Both the position numbers and the translations under genes were made by a program. DNA of 64,000 bases from Symbiobacterium thermophilum IAM 14863 (GTDB taxonomy: Bacteria; Bacillota; Sulfobacillia; Symbiobacteriales; Symbiobacteriaceae). The DNA lies in the NCBI RefSeq assembly GCF_000009905.1, contig NC_006177.1, forward strand, positions 1,178,001 to 1,242,000, given 5' to 3'. This document shows positions 8,127 to 17,084 of the stretch, piece after piece (position 1 is the stretch's first letter; each line of letters opens with the position of its first letter). Below the pieces are notes generated by a model, which saw only the letters and a list, made by a program, of their open reading frames with translations, made no database searches and had not been told where the DNA came from.

Positions 8127-10016
8127 GTGAAGCATTACATCATCGGAACAGCCGGACACGTCGACCACGGGAAGAGCGCCCTGATCCGGGCATTGACGGG
8201 CGTGGAGACCGACCGCCTGCCCGAGGAGAAGGAGCGGGGTATTTCCATCGACATCGGCTTTGCCCGGTTTCCCCTGCCCAGCGGCCGCCGTGCGGCGGTC
8301 ATCGACGTCCCCGGCCACGAGAAGTTCGTGCGGAACATGCTGGCGGGCATCACCGGCATCGACCTCGTCATCCTGGTGGTGGCGGCGGACGAAGGGGTGA
8401 TGCCCCAGACCCGCGAGCACCTGGACATCCTGCGGCTTCTGGAGATCAGCAAGGGGCTCGTGGCGATCACCAAGATCGACCTGGTGGACGAGGAGATGGT
8501 GGAGCTGGTGGAGGCCGACGTGGCCGAGGCCGTAGCCGGCACCTTCCTGGAGGGCGCCCCGGTCTGCCGGGTCTCCTCGGTGACCGGGGAGGGGCTGGAC
8601 CACCTCCTCCGGACCGTGGACGCGCTGCTGGAGGAGACCGAACCCAAGGACACCACCGCCTTCGCCCGGCTGCCTATCGACCGCGCCTTCGTCCGCCCCG
8701 GCTTCGGGACGGTGGTGACGGGCACGCTGGTGGGGGGCGTCATCCGCCAGGGAGACCGGATGGAGCTGCTGCCCCTGGGGATCGAGGTGCGCGTGCGCGG
8801 GCTGCAGGTGCACGGGGAGCCCGTCGAGCAGGCCCAGGCGGGCCAGCGGGTGGCCGTCAACCTCGCGGGCATCGAGCGGTCGGACGTGCGGCGGGGCCAC
8901 GTGCTCTGCGCCCCGGGGGCCCTGCGTCCGACCCGGAGCTTCGCCGGCCGGCTCCACCTGCTGGAGTCGTGGCCGAAGGAGCTGAAGCACGGCGAGCGGG
9001 TGCACCTGCACACCGGGACCAGCGAGGTGCTGGCGCGGGTGCTGCTGCTGGAGGGGGATGCCCTGAAGCCCGGCGGCACCGCCTACGTGCAGCTGAAGCT
9101 GGAGGAGCCGGTGGTGGTCGGCCGCGGCGACCGGTACATCATCCGCTCGTACTCCCCTGTGCACACCGTGGGCGGCGGCATGGTCATCGAGCCGCACGCG
9201 CAGTACAGGCGGTCCCAGGCGAAGGCGGCCATCGCCGAGCTGCAGGCGAAGGAGTCGGGCGGCACCGGCGGCGTCATCGCGGAGACCCTGCTGCGGGCGG
9301 GCATGACCCCCCTGGGCCTGGGCGAACTGGCCAAGCGGACGGGCGTGACGGTGGAGACGGTGCGCACCGAGCTCCCCGGCCTGGGGGCGGACGTGCGGGA
9401 ACTGGAGGGCGGGCTCTGGATCCACCGCCGGGGCTTCGGCCAGTTCTGCGATGCCGTCCGCGCGGAGCTGGAGACCTTCTACGGCCGGTATCCGCTCCGG
9501 TCGGGGCTGGGCAAGGAGGAGCTTCGCCGGAAGCTGGGGCTCGGCGGCAAGGAGTTCGCGGCTTTGCTTGCGGCCGCGGAGGCGGCGGGCGAGCTGAGCG
9601 TCAACCGGGACCGGGTCGCGCTGCCCGGCCGGGCGCCCGCCCTGAACGGCGCCCAGGCGAAGCTGGCCGAGCGGCTGCGCGCGGCCATCGCCGGGGCGGG
9701 CTTCAGCCCGCTCACGGTGGCGGAGCTGAAGCAGCAGGTGCCGGGCGCGGACACGGAGGAGGTCATCATCTACCTCATCGAACAGGGCGAGGCCGTACGC
9801 GTGGGCGACGACCTCGTCATCGCCGCCCCGGTTCTGGAGGAGGCGGTGCGGCGCACCCGGGAGCACCTGAAGGCGCGCGGCAGGCTGACGGTCGCGGAGT
9901 TCCGCGACCTGCTCGGCACCTCGCGCAAATACGCGCTGCCCCTCCTGGAGTGGATGGACGAGCAGCGCATCACGCGGCGGGCGGGCGAGGAGCGGGTGGC
10001 CGGCCCGAATGGGTAG
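8127..10016 (+). CDS. selB: Selenocysteine-specific elongation factor SelB
   Basis: SelB is the EF-Tu-like GTPase that delivers Sec-tRNA to UGA codons marked by a SECIS hairpin. The 629-residue protein has the G1 loop [11 protein letters not shown] (residues 7-17), the G3 motif DVPGHEKF, the G4-type TKID and SelB-type domains 2-3. A C-terminal half with repeated winged helices (from about residue 400) binds SECIS RNA. The GTG at 8127 follows a strong GGAAGGAGG. A longer frame upstream overlaps trxB and is not supported. Its presence implies selenoprotein synthesis, but selA, selC and selD are not in this window. Confidence 0.93.
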   Translation: MKHYIIGTAGHVDHGKSALIRALTGVETDRLPEEKERGISIDIGFARFPLPSGRRAAVIDVPGHEKFVRNMLAGITGIDLVILVVAADEGVMPQTREHLDILRLLEISKGLVAITKIDLVDEEMVELVEADVAEAVAGTFLEGAPVCRVSSVTGEGLDHLLRTVDALLEETEPKDTTAFARLPIDRAFVRPGFGTVVTGTLVGGVIRQGDRMELLPLGIEVRVRGLQVHGEPVEQAQAGQRVAVNLAGIERSDVRRGHVLCAPGALRPTRSFAGRLHLLESWPKELKHGERVHLHTGTSEVLARVLLLEGDALKPGGTAYVQLKLEEPVVVGRGDRYIIRSYSPVHTVGGGMVIEPHAQYRRSQAKAAIAELQAKESGGTGGVIAETLLRAGMTPLGLGELAKRTGVTVETVRTELPGLGADVRELEGGLWIHRRGFGQFCDAVRAELETFYGRYPLRSGLGKEELRRKLGLGGKEFAALLAAAEAAGELSVNRDRVALPGRAPALNGAQAKLAERLRAAIAGAGFSPLTVAELKQQVPGADTEEVIIYLIEQGEAVRVGDDLVIAAPVLEEAVRRTREHLKARGRLTVAEFRDLLGTSRKYALPLLEWMDEQRITRRAGEERVAGPNG

Positions 10017-10041
10017 CGGAGGAGGGGGCGGGGCCCCCTCC

Positions 10042-10227
10042 TCATTTTGCGCTCACGAGCCCGAGCCCGGCGAAGGCCAGGAGCAGCACCAGGAGCACGG
10101 CCCACAGCGCGCCCATGGTGCGGTCCGGGTTCCCCCGGCTGCGCCGGTGCAGCAGGAACAGGACCAGCAGGGCGACGGCCGGGGCCACGAAGCCGACGGC
10201 AACGATCCACCAGACGATGGGGGACAT
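10042..10227 (-). CDS. Small two-helix membrane protein
   Basis: A 61-residue protein with two predicted membrane helices (residues about 5-26 and 38-57) and a basic loop (HRRSRGNPDR) between them. A good GAAGGAGG ribosome site precedes the ATG. A much longer frame covers the same stretch, but its upstream part is antisense to the next gene and is not coding. The layout recalls small PLDc_N-type or other uncharacterised two-helix membrane proteins; I cannot assign a function. Confidence 0.65.
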   Translation of the reverse strand: MSPIVWWIVAVGFVAPAVALLVLFLLHRRSRGNPDRTMGALWAVLLVLLLAFAGLGLVSAK

Positions 10228-10306
10228 GGAATCCTCCTTCTTGGGCCTCTGTATGCGACTTTGTGCGGGTACCTTTAGGACGCTCTGACGACGCGCATGG
10301 TGATTG

Positions 10307-10324
10307 TTGACTGATCTGTCAGTC
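10307..10324. promoter_or_regulatory. Inverted repeat in divergent promoter region
   Basis: A perfect 6-bp inverted repeat with a 4-nt spacer (GACTGATCTGTCAGTC, 10309-10324) overlaps a TTGACT -35-like hexamer about 85 bp upstream of the receiver-like gene. It could be an operator. No matching repressor gene is adjacent. Confidence 0.35.
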
Positions 10325-10398
10325 ATCCGGCAGGATAGGGGTGAGTTCTGCAGAAATGTAAAGTGATGAACCAAGAAGCCTAGGCGGGAGATGATGCC

Positions 10399-11181
10399 AT
10401 GCGGCAGGCCGGGCGGGTTCTGGTGGCGAACCCATCGCTGCTGGAGAGGCAGCGCATCGCCAGCGTGCTGGAGGCGGTCGGCTACGAGGTGGTCCAGGCG
10501 GCGAGCCTGGCGGAGGCCACGCAGCTGCTGACCGAGGCCGCGCCGCGCAGTGTCCGCGCGGTGCTGACGGAAACGGAGTTCGCCGACGGCACGGTGGACG
10601 ACCTGATCCGCCAGATCCGCCGCGACCCGGCCTGGGTGTTCACGCCGGTCGTCGTGCTGGGCCCGGCGCCGCCCATCCCCCGGTTGATCGAGCTCATCAG
10701 CCTCGGGGCGAGCACGGTGGTGAACAAGCCGTTCTCCTCCCAGGTGCTGCTGCGCCGGTTGGGCGAGAGCCTGGCGGAAGCCCGGGAGCGCGAGGCCAGG
10801 GGGGAGTCGCCGGTCCGGAACCTGCCCGATTACCTGCGCCGGGAGTTCCGCCGGGCAGACCTGGGCGGGTTCCAGGTGGCGCTGATGGTCGTCCGGCTGC
10901 CGGACTCCGTACCCGAGCACCGGGTGCCAGGCTTTGTGGAGACGGCGGCCCGCAGCCTGCGGGAGTATGACCTGGCCCTCAGGATCGGGACACGGCTGGT
11001 GGCCCTGGTACTGGCGGAGACCGGCGCCTCGGGCGGAGAGGCGGTGCGGCGCCGGCTGGAGGCGCTCTACCCGACGCCGTTCTCGTCCGGCGTGGCCGTC
11101 TACCCCGACGACGCCACCGATCCTGAGGAACTGATCCGGCTGGCCCGCGCGCGGGCGGAATCTGCCCTGTCTGCGGTGTGA
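10399..11181 (+). CDS. Degenerate receiver plus degenerate GGDEF-like protein
   Basis: A 260-residue protein in two parts. Residues 1-120 follow the response-regulator receiver fold and keep the conserved lysine (K110 in VVNKPF). The acidic pocket is A10-N11, and the phosphoacceptor position appears to be Glu (E58 in LTETEFADG). Residues about 150-260 resemble a GGDEF domain. The signature position reads GTRLV instead of GG(D/E)EF (in RIGTRLVALVL), while the C-terminal GVAVYPDDATDPEELIRLA is typical. Neither phosphorylation nor diguanylate synthesis is expected; it may be a binding or scaffold protein. No histidine kinase is adjacent. Confidence 0.7.
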   Translation: MRQAGRVLVANPSLLERQRIASVLEAVGYEVVQAASLAEATQLLTEAAPRSVRAVLTETEFADGTVDDLIRQIRRDPAWVFTPVVVLGPAPPIPRLIELISLGASTVVNKPFSSQVLLRRLGESLAEAREREARGESPVRNLPDYLRREFRRADLGGFQVALMVVRLPDSVPEHRVPGFVETAARSLREYDLALRIGTRLVALVLAETGASGGEAVRRRLEALYPTPFSSGVAVYPDDATDPEELIRLARARAESALSAV

Positions 11182-11207
11182 CGGCGGCGAGGCGCCGCCG
11201 CTTTTTT
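11182..11207 (+). terminator. Intrinsic terminator
   Basis: A 7-bp stem (CGGCGGC/GCCGCCG) with a 5-nt loop is followed by six T residues, immediately after the stop of the receiver-like gene. This is one of the clearest rho-independent terminators in the window. Confidence 0.85.
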
Positions 11208-11286
11208 GTGGAACCGCACCCGGGCGGGCAGGCGTCTAACCGATGTCCGCCGTAAGTCACGGAAATCCTGGCAGGAAGGTGAGCAG

Positions 11287-12105
11287 ATGTCCTTTCCGTC
11301 GAAGCAAGTCCGCCTGACCCTGCTGGCCCTGCTGGCCGCGGCGCTCGCCGCCGGATGCGCCCCAGGGCCGCAGCTGCCGCCTCCCGTCCCGGTGGACCCC
11401 ACCGCGGAGGCGCCGGCCCCCGTCGAGCCGGAACCCGAGCCGGATTCCGGACCGGTGCCTGACCCGGGGCCCGGCGCAGCCGATCCGGAACCCGCGGACG
11501 CCCCGGGCGGGCGCGAGGTGCAGCTGGTTGCGGACCCCACGGCGATCGACGTCCTGGTCAACAAGCAGTACGCCCTCCCGGCGGACTACGTCCCGCCGGA
11601 TCTGGTGGAGCCCAACGTCCGGTTCATCTTCACCGAATGGCACGAGCGCCGGCTGATGCGGGCCGAGGCGGCCGCCGCCCTGGAGGAGATGTTCGCCGCG
11701 GCCGAGGAGGACGGCATCTACCTCGCGGGCGTCTCGGGCTACCGCTCCTATGAGTACCAGGAGGCGCTCTTTGCCAGCTACGTGAGCACCGACGGCCTGG
11801 AGCTGGCCGAGCGCTACAGCGCCCGGCCGGGCCACAGCGAGCACCAGACCGGGCTGGCGATGGATATCTCGGGCAGCACCGGCGAATGCGCGGCGGACGA
11901 CTGCTTCGCCGGCACCCCCGAGGCCGAGTGGCTGGCTGCCCACGCCCACGAGTTCGGGTTCATCGTGCGGTATCCCAAGGGCAAGGAGCACATCACCGGG
12001 TACATGTATGAGCCCTGGCACGTGCGTTACCTGGGCAGGGAGCTCGCCCGGGCGGTCTACGAGTCCGGGCTGACGTACGAGGAGTACCTGCAAGCGCACC
12101 GATAG
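11287..12105 (+). CDS. D-alanyl-D-alanine carboxypeptidase family lipoprotein (VanY/LdcB-like)
   Basis: A 272-residue lipoprotein with lipobox LAAGC, a Pro/Glu-rich linker (residues about 25-75) and a C-terminal VanY (peptidase M15B) domain. Zinc ligands are expected in GHSEHQTGLAMD (H and D) and in PWHVRYLG (H). It should trim D-Ala or L,D-bonded ends of peptidoglycan stem peptides outside the membrane. The ATG at 11287 is preceded by GGAAGGTGAG; a longer upstream frame lacks a ribosome site. The exact specificity (DD- or LD-carboxypeptidase) cannot be told from sequence alone. Confidence 0.88.
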   Translation: MSFPSKQVRLTLLALLAAALAAGCAPGPQLPPPVPVDPTAEAPAPVEPEPEPDSGPVPDPGPGAADPEPADAPGGREVQLVADPTAIDVLVNKQYALPADYVPPDLVEPNVRFIFTEWHERRLMRAEAAAALEEMFAAAEEDGIYLAGVSGYRSYEYQEALFASYVSTDGLELAERYSARPGHSEHQTGLAMDISGSTGECAADDCFAGTPEAEWLAAHAHEFGFIVRYPKGKEHITGYMYEPWHVRYLGRELARAVYESGLTYEEYLQAHR

Positions 12106-12117
12106 CGAGCGCCGCCT

Positions 12118-12157
12118 GCGCCCGCCGCCCCACCCGAAACGGAGGGTCGGCGGGCGC
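12118..12157 (+). terminator. Probable terminator hairpin
   Basis: A 10-bp stem (GCGCCCGCCG / CGGCGGGCGC) encloses a 20-nt loop and is followed by TTCGCTTT, 13 bp after the carboxypeptidase stop. Confidence 0.55.
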
Positions 12158-12347
12158 TTCGCTTTGGAAAGGGTTAGTATGAATTCCTGGTAATTGTTGG
12201 ACAGGGCAGGAGTTGGCGGAACGCCGATTGAACATAATGTCCATCCCGATTGACATTAGAAGGGGATGGTGGGTGAGGCTGGCAGTCCGCGTCGACGGGC
12301 CAGAGACCCGCTCCCGACACACACGTGCAGACGGAGGCGGATCGACG

Positions 12348-13295
12348 ATGCAGCGTTCCTGGAAACGGCGGCTCCTCGCGGCCCTGGCGCTGGCGGCCCT
12401 CCTGGGTACGGTTCCCGTTCCCGCCGCGGCCGCAGGCTACAAGGTGATCAGCAATGGCGTCGTGGTGTCGGATGTCCAGGCCGAGATGGTCGACGGCCAG
12501 CTCATGACGGCCGTGGGGCCCTTCGCCGAGAGCCTGGGCTACAAGGCCAGCTACGACAGCAAGAGCAAGATGATCACCGTCTACAAGTCCGGCTACTGGC
12601 TCACCATGTGGATCGGGACCCACCTCGCCTTCCAGAATGACCGGGAGGTGTGGTCGCCGGTGAAGCCATACATCAAGAACGGCCAGGCGATGGTACCGGC
12701 CTGGTGGCTGGCGGTGCGGCTGGGCGCCGACGTCTCCTACGCCAATGGGACCCTTACCGTGAGCAACGGCTACAAGGCTCCCCAGCCGGCGACCGGGGTC
12801 AACCCCAACCCCCGCCCGGACTCCCCCTTCGCAGATCCTACCTACGTTTTCCCGTTCCCGCAGGGAGCCACGTACTCCGCCTACGCCGACACGATGGGCG
12901 CCTCCCGGTACTGGGACGGTCAGACCTTCGGCCACGAAGGCACCGACATCCCCGCGCCCCACGGCACCCCGATCGTCGCCGTGGCCTCCGGGACCATTGT
13001 CCGGTACGGCTGGAACACGCTGGGCGGTTACCGGATCACCATCGAGCTGGACGACCACCCGGGTTACTACTTCTACTACGCCCACCTGAGCGGCTACGCC
13101 CCGGGCCTGAAGCTGGGGTCGCACGTGAAGAAGGGGCAACTGCTGGGCTACGTGGGCTCCACCGGCGAGGGGCCCGAGGGCACCTCCGGGAAGTTCATCG
13201 ATCACCTGCACTTCGGGATCTACGATTCCAACTGGAAGCCCATCAACTCCTACCCGCTGCTGAAGTACTGGGAGGGGAACAAGGTCAAGCTGTGA
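12348..13295 (+). CDS. Exported M23-family metallopeptidase with copper-amine-oxidase-N-like domain
   Basis: A 315-residue secreted protein. Residues 1-29 are a signal peptide ending in AAAAGY. Residues about 30-145 resemble the copper amine oxidase N-terminal (stalk-like) domain common in Firmicute wall proteins. Residues about 185-300 are a LytM/M23 zinc endopeptidase with ligands expected in GHEGTD (H, D) and HLHFG (HxH). It probably cleaves peptidoglycan cross-links. The ATG at 12348 has GGAGGCGG upstream; the longer frame has no ribosome site. A strong terminator follows. Confidence 0.88.
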   Translation: MQRSWKRRLLAALALAALLGTVPVPAAAAGYKVISNGVVVSDVQAEMVDGQLMTAVGPFAESLGYKASYDSKSKMITVYKSGYWLTMWIGTHLAFQNDREVWSPVKPYIKNGQAMVPAWWLAVRLGADVSYANGTLTVSNGYKAPQPATGVNPNPRPDSPFADPTYVFPFPQGATYSAYADTMGASRYWDGQTFGHEGTDIPAPHGTPIVAVASGTIVRYGWNTLGGYRITIELDDHPGYYFYYAHLSGYAPGLKLGSHVKKGQLLGYVGSTGEGPEGTSGKFIDHLHFGIYDSNWKPINSYPLLKYWEGNKVKL

Positions 13296-13310
13296 ACCCG
13301 CGCCAAAGAA

Positions 13311-13337
13311 ACTGCCCCGCCGCAGCGGCGGGGCAGT
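13311..13337. terminator. Bidirectional terminator hairpin
   Basis: A perfect 12-bp stem with a CAG loop lies between the convergent M23 peptidase and lipoprotein genes. Short T/A tracts on the two sides suit termination in both directions. Confidence 0.75.
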
Positions 13338-13345
13338 CTTCGCGG

Positions 13346-14356
13346 CTACTCCGCGACCCGCAGTTCGGCGGTCACGGCATCCACCCAGGCAGTGACCCAG
13401 ACCTTGCCATCCCGCAGGCCCCGGACCTCCCACACGGGGGAATCCGCCCCCGAACCCGCGCCGTCGGCGAGGTATGTCGCCACCCACTGGTTCTCCCGGC
13501 TCTCGGGGTACCTGGCCCGGACGATCCGGACGGCCGCGTCCTCGGGCACCTCGGCGGTACCGCGCAGGTGAGACCACATGACCGTCGTCCCGTCGGGTTC
13601 ATCGGCCGCGGCGAGGCTGAGGAACATCTCCCCTTTCCGGAAGAGCAGCGCCCGGTCAGGGGCGGGCAGGGCCTCCCATCCACTGGCCGGCATCTCGGCC
13701 CGGTACCACGCCAGCAGGTCGGCCGCGGTCACGTCCCTGGCCCGCGACAGGTAGCGGCCTTCCGAGAACGGCGGGTGATCCAGGAAGGCGGGGTGGGTGG
13801 GGAAACTGAACAGATCCGGGTCGTTGGCCAACCGGCGGGGCTCATCGCTCTGCGTCACGCGAATGGCTTCGGGCGGCACCTCCAGGAACTGCTCGCCGCC
13901 GTCCCAGACCAGGTGCACCCTGAGCGGCTTCTCGGCCAGTTGCCGTACGACGTGCGCCTGGCCCCAGTCGGGGAACGTGAAGGTCCGCCCCAGGCCGTAG
14001 GACGGTTGGTCCGGGGTGAGATCGTAGCCGCGCGGCGACTCCAGGTAGGGCTCGACGTCGCTCACCAGGGCGATCTCTTCGGGGTAGAAAACGGCCATGC
14101 GCAGGCCTCGCACGCCTTCGTCAGACAGAGACTCCACGTGCACGATGAAGGAGGCCAGCCCGCCGCCCACCAGTTCGTGGTGCGGGTAGAGGTGCAACTC
14201 CCCCCGGATTGCGAAGCCCGACACGGCGCCCGCCGGAGCAAACTCCGCCCCCTCCGGAAGTTCGGTCAAGGGGCGGTCCGGCCCGAGGCTGCAACCGACC
14301 AGGGCAGCCGCCAGGAGCAGCCCCGTTGCGATGGTCCTGATCCGCACGGTCATCAC
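13346..14356 (-). CDS. Uncharacterised lipoprotein with a PepSY-like C-terminus
   Basis: A 336-residue protein with signal sequence and lipobox (ALVGCS), so probably membrane-anchored outside the cell. I recognise no N-terminal domain. The final 60 residues (ending WVTAWVDAVTAELRVAE) have the look of a PepSY-type segment, as seen in YpeB and peptidase inhibitors. The middle part describes a beta-rich domain with no obvious catalytic motif. It starts at a double ATG. It is divergent from the DUF523 gene and convergent with the M23 peptidase. Function unknown. Confidence 0.7.
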   Translation of the reverse strand: MMTVRIRTIATGLLLAAALVGCSLGPDRPLTELPEGAEFAPAGAVSGFAIRGELHLYPHHELVGGGLASFIVHVESLSDEGVRGLRMAVFYPEEIALVSDVEPYLESPRGYDLTPDQPSYGLGRTFTFPDWGQAHVVRQLAEKPLRVHLVWDGGEQFLEVPPEAIRVTQSDEPRRLANDPDLFSFPTHPAFLDHPPFSEGRYLSRARDVTAADLLAWYRAEMPASGWEALPAPDRALLFRKGEMFLSLAAADEPDGTTVMWSHLRGTAEVPEDAAVRIVRARYPESRENQWVATYLADGAGSGADSPVWEVRGLRDGKVWVTAWVDAVTAELRVAE

Positions 14357-14492
14357 CTGCGCGTTGAAAAGACTTATGCATTACACGGTCTGCACGCATC
14401 AAGGTTCCGCGTTTGGGGGGCCGGCAGGTAGGAGACGGTGCTTTTTCCCCCGAAATGGTTGCGGGAGACTTGGGCAGGAAGGAGAGGAACCC

Positions 14493-14963
14493 ATGATCCT
14501 GGTGAGCGCCTGCCTGGTCGGCTGCCGCTGCCGCTACGACCAGGGAGCCAAGCCGCACGACCCGGTGATCGTCCTCATCCGGGAAGGGAAGGCGGTGCCG
14601 GTGTGCCCCGAGCAGATGGGCGGCCTGCCCACGCCTCGGCTGCCCGCGGAGATCATCGGCGGCGACGGCGACGACGTGCTGGACGGCCGCGCCCGGGTTG
14701 TGAACGCGGCCGGCGAGGACGTGACCGAACAGTTCCTGGCCGGGGCCCGGGAGGCCCTGCGGATGGCCGAGGCCGCGGGGGCCACCGTGGCGATCCTGAA
14801 GGAGCGCAGCCCGTCCTGCGGCAGCGCGGCGATCTACGACGGCACCTTCCGCGGCACCGTCCGCCCGGGCCAGGGGGTCACCGCCGCCCTGCTCCGCCGG
14901 CACGGCATCGAGGTCCTCTCGGAGGAGAGCTGGCCGGAGGGGACAGGAGAAGTCGGGCGCTGA
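14493..14963 (+). CDS. DUF523 family protein (TudS-like)
   Basis: A 156-residue DUF523 protein. Conserved cysteines lie in SACLVGCRCRYDQG and SPSCGS. In the characterised thiouracil desulfurase TudS, three cysteines of this family hold a [4Fe-4S] cluster that takes sulfur from the substrate. Whether this member desulfurates anything is inference. The ATG at 14493 has GGAAGGAGAGG upstream and begins directly at the conserved N-terminus; the longer frame lacks support. It precedes the M42 peptidase genes by 46 bp. Confidence 0.85.
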   Translation: MILVSACLVGCRCRYDQGAKPHDPVIVLIREGKAVPVCPEQMGGLPTPRLPAEIIGGDGDDVLDGRARVVNAAGEDVTEQFLAGAREALRMAEAAGATVAILKERSPSCGSAAIYDGTFRGTVRPGQGVTAALLRRHGIEVLSEESWPEGTGEVGR

Positions 14964-15009
14964 TGGCGAATCTAATAGGGCAACACTGGAAAGAAGGGGC
15001 GACCGCGCG

Positions 15010-16065
15010 TTGGACATCACCCAACACCTGGCAGAACTGACCCGACTCAGCAGCATCACCGGGCGTGAGCGGGCGGTGGCGGAGTATCTCCTGCAGGCCT
15101 GGGCTCCGCTGGTGGACGAGGCGTACCTGGACCGCCTCGGCAGCTACGTCGGCGTGAAGCGGGGCGAGGGGCCCGAGCCCCGCCCGCGCGTGCTGGCCGC
15201 GGCCCACATCGACTCCATCGGCGGCGTGGTGACCGCGATCGAGCCCGGCGGCTTCATTCGGTTCAACCCCGTGGGCGGAGTGGACCGCCGGCTTCTGATG
15301 GCCCAGGAGATGGAGGTTCACGGCCGCCGCGTGATTCCCGGCGTGGTGGGCTCCAAGCCGCCCCACGTGACCAGCCCCGAGGAGCGCAAGCGGCTGGTGC
15401 CGGTGGAGGAGCTCTATATCGACACCGGCCTGCCGGAGGACGAGGTGCGGGCGCTGGTTCAGGTCGGCGACCCGGTGCTGTTCCGCTACCAGTTCCGAAT
15501 CCTGCAGAACGGGCGCATCTCCAGCCGGTACCTGGACAACCGGGCGAGCCAGGCCGCCCTGGCCGTGGCGCTGCAGGAGCTGCAGGGGCTGCGCCACAGC
15601 GCCGACTTCTACGCGGTGGGCACGGTGGGCGAGGAGTTCGGCGCTTACGCGGGTGCGACGGCAGCCGCGTTCGCCCTGCAGCCGGACATTGCCATCGCCG
15701 TCGACGTGACCTTCGCCCGCCACCCCGGAGCGGAAAAGGACACCTTCCCCCTGGGCGGGGGGCCCGCCATCGGGGTGGGACCCAGCTGCACGCCCCAGGT
15801 GGTGAAGCTCATGCGCAAGGTTGCGGAGGAGGTCGGCATCGACTACCAGGTGGAGGTGATGGCCGGCCCCTCGGGCACCGACGCCTGGGGCATGCAGGAG
15901 GTGCGGGGCGGGGTGGCGACGGCCATCCTCTCGATCCCGCTCCGGTACATGCACACGCCGGTGGAGCTGGTGGACCTGGCCGACATCCGGCAGGCCGGCC
16001 GGCTGCTGGCGCACGTCGTGGCGCGAATCGATCAGGCCTTTGTGGAGGAGTTGCGATGCTTCTAG
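15010..16065 (+). CDS. M42 family metallopeptidase, paralogue 1
   Basis: A 351-residue di-metal aminopeptidase of family M42 (PepA/FrvX/TET type), which usually forms large cytoplasmic dodecamers degrading peptides. Expected active-site residues are all visible: His/Asp in AAHIDSIGG, Asp in YLDNRAS, the Glu-Glu pair in TVGEEFG, Asp in AVDVTFARH and the C-terminal His in RYMHTPVE. It begins with TTG at 15010 behind AGAAGGGG. The next M42 gene overlaps its stop by 10 bp, so the three are probably one operon. Confidence 0.9.
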   Translation: MDITQHLAELTRLSSITGRERAVAEYLLQAWAPLVDEAYLDRLGSYVGVKRGEGPEPRPRVLAAAHIDSIGGVVTAIEPGGFIRFNPVGGVDRRLLMAQEMEVHGRRVIPGVVGSKPPHVTSPEERKRLVPVEELYIDTGLPEDEVRALVQVGDPVLFRYQFRILQNGRISSRYLDNRASQAALAVALQELQGLRHSADFYAVGTVGEEFGAYAGATAAAFALQPDIAIAVDVTFARHPGAEKDTFPLGGGPAIGVGPSCTPQVVKLMRKVAEEVGIDYQVEVMAGPSGTDAWGMQEVRGGVATAILSIPLRYMHTPVELVDLADIRQAGRLLAHVVARIDQAFVEELRCF

Positions 16066-17084
16066 AACGGCTGTCCAACGCCTGCGGCGTGTCAGGCGAC
16101 GAGGGCGAGGTGCGCGCCCTCCTGAAGGAGGTCCTGGCGCCGCGGGTCGATGAGATGTGGTCCGACCCGATGGGCAACCTGATCGTCCGCAAGGGATCGG
16201 GGCCCGTGCGGGTGATGCTGGACGCCCACATGGACGAGGTGGGCTTCCTGGTGGGCGAGATCACCGACGAGGGGTACCTGTCGCTGCGCAAGGTAGGTGG
16301 CCTGGATGACCGGGTGCTCCCCGGCCGGCAGGTGTGGGTGACCCACCGGCGCATCCCCGGCGTGATCGGCGCCAAGGCCTGGCACCTCTGCAGCCCCGAG
16401 GAGCGCGGGAAGGTCATCCCCTTCGACGAGATGTACGTCGACCTGGGCTGCCGGTCCCGGGCCGAGGTGGAGGCGCTGGGCATCGAGCTCGGGGATCCGG
16501 TCTACTTTGCCACCGAGTTCGAGCTGCTGGGCGACCGGGTGGCCAAGGGCAAGGCCCTGGACGACCGGGTGGGCTGCACGGTGCTCGCCCGGGTGCTGCT
16601 GGAGTACGACTTCCCCGGCATCACCCTGCTGGGGGCGTTCACCACCCAGGAGGAGGTGGGGCTCCGGGGTGCGAAGGCGGCGGCTTTCCACCTGAACCCC
16701 GACGTCGCCCTGGCCCTGGAGGGGACCGGCTCGGCCAACGTGGCCGGGGTCGACCCGTTTGACACCATCACCAACATGGGGGAGGGACCGGTGATCTCGC
16801 TGATGGACGCGGCCGGCATCCCCCACAAGCGGGTCCAGGAGGAGCTGATCCGCCTGGCCCGGAAGCACGGCATCCGGCACCAGTTCCGGCGGCTGACCTC
16901 GGGCGGTACCGACGCCGGGGCCATCGCCCGGTCGCGGCAGGGCGTGCCCGCCTGCACGATTTCGGTGCCCTGCCGCTACATTCACACCAACGCCGCCCTC
17001 TGCCACCTCGACGACGTCGACGGCGCGGTGCAGCTGGTCCGGCGGTTCCTGGAAAGCGTGGAGAAGGGGGAGTTCCGCCCATGA
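16056..17084 (+). CDS. M42 family metallopeptidase, paralogue 2
   Basis: A 342-residue M42 peptidase overlapping the preceding gene by 10 bp. Metal and catalytic positions appear intact: DAHMDEVG, ALDDRVGC, TTQEEVGLRGA and RYIHTNA. The fourth ligand position reads Glu (ALEGTGSAN) where many members have Asp, a variation that I believe is found in the family. It is likely an active aminopeptidase forming homo- or hetero-oligomers with its neighbours. Confidence 0.9.
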   Translation: MLLERLSNACGVSGDEGEVRALLKEVLAPRVDEMWSDPMGNLIVRKGSGPVRVMLDAHMDEVGFLVGEITDEGYLSLRKVGGLDDRVLPGRQVWVTHRRIPGVIGAKAWHLCSPEERGKVIPFDEMYVDLGCRSRAEVEALGIELGDPVYFATEFELLGDRVAKGKALDDRVGCTVLARVLLEYDFPGITLLGAFTTQEEVGLRGAKAAAFHLNPDVALALEGTGSANVAGVDPFDTITNMGEGPVISLMDAAGIPHKRVQEELIRLARKHGIRHQFRRLTSGGTDAGAIARSRQGVPACTISVPCRYIHTNAALCHLDDVDGAVQLVRRFLESVEKGEFRP

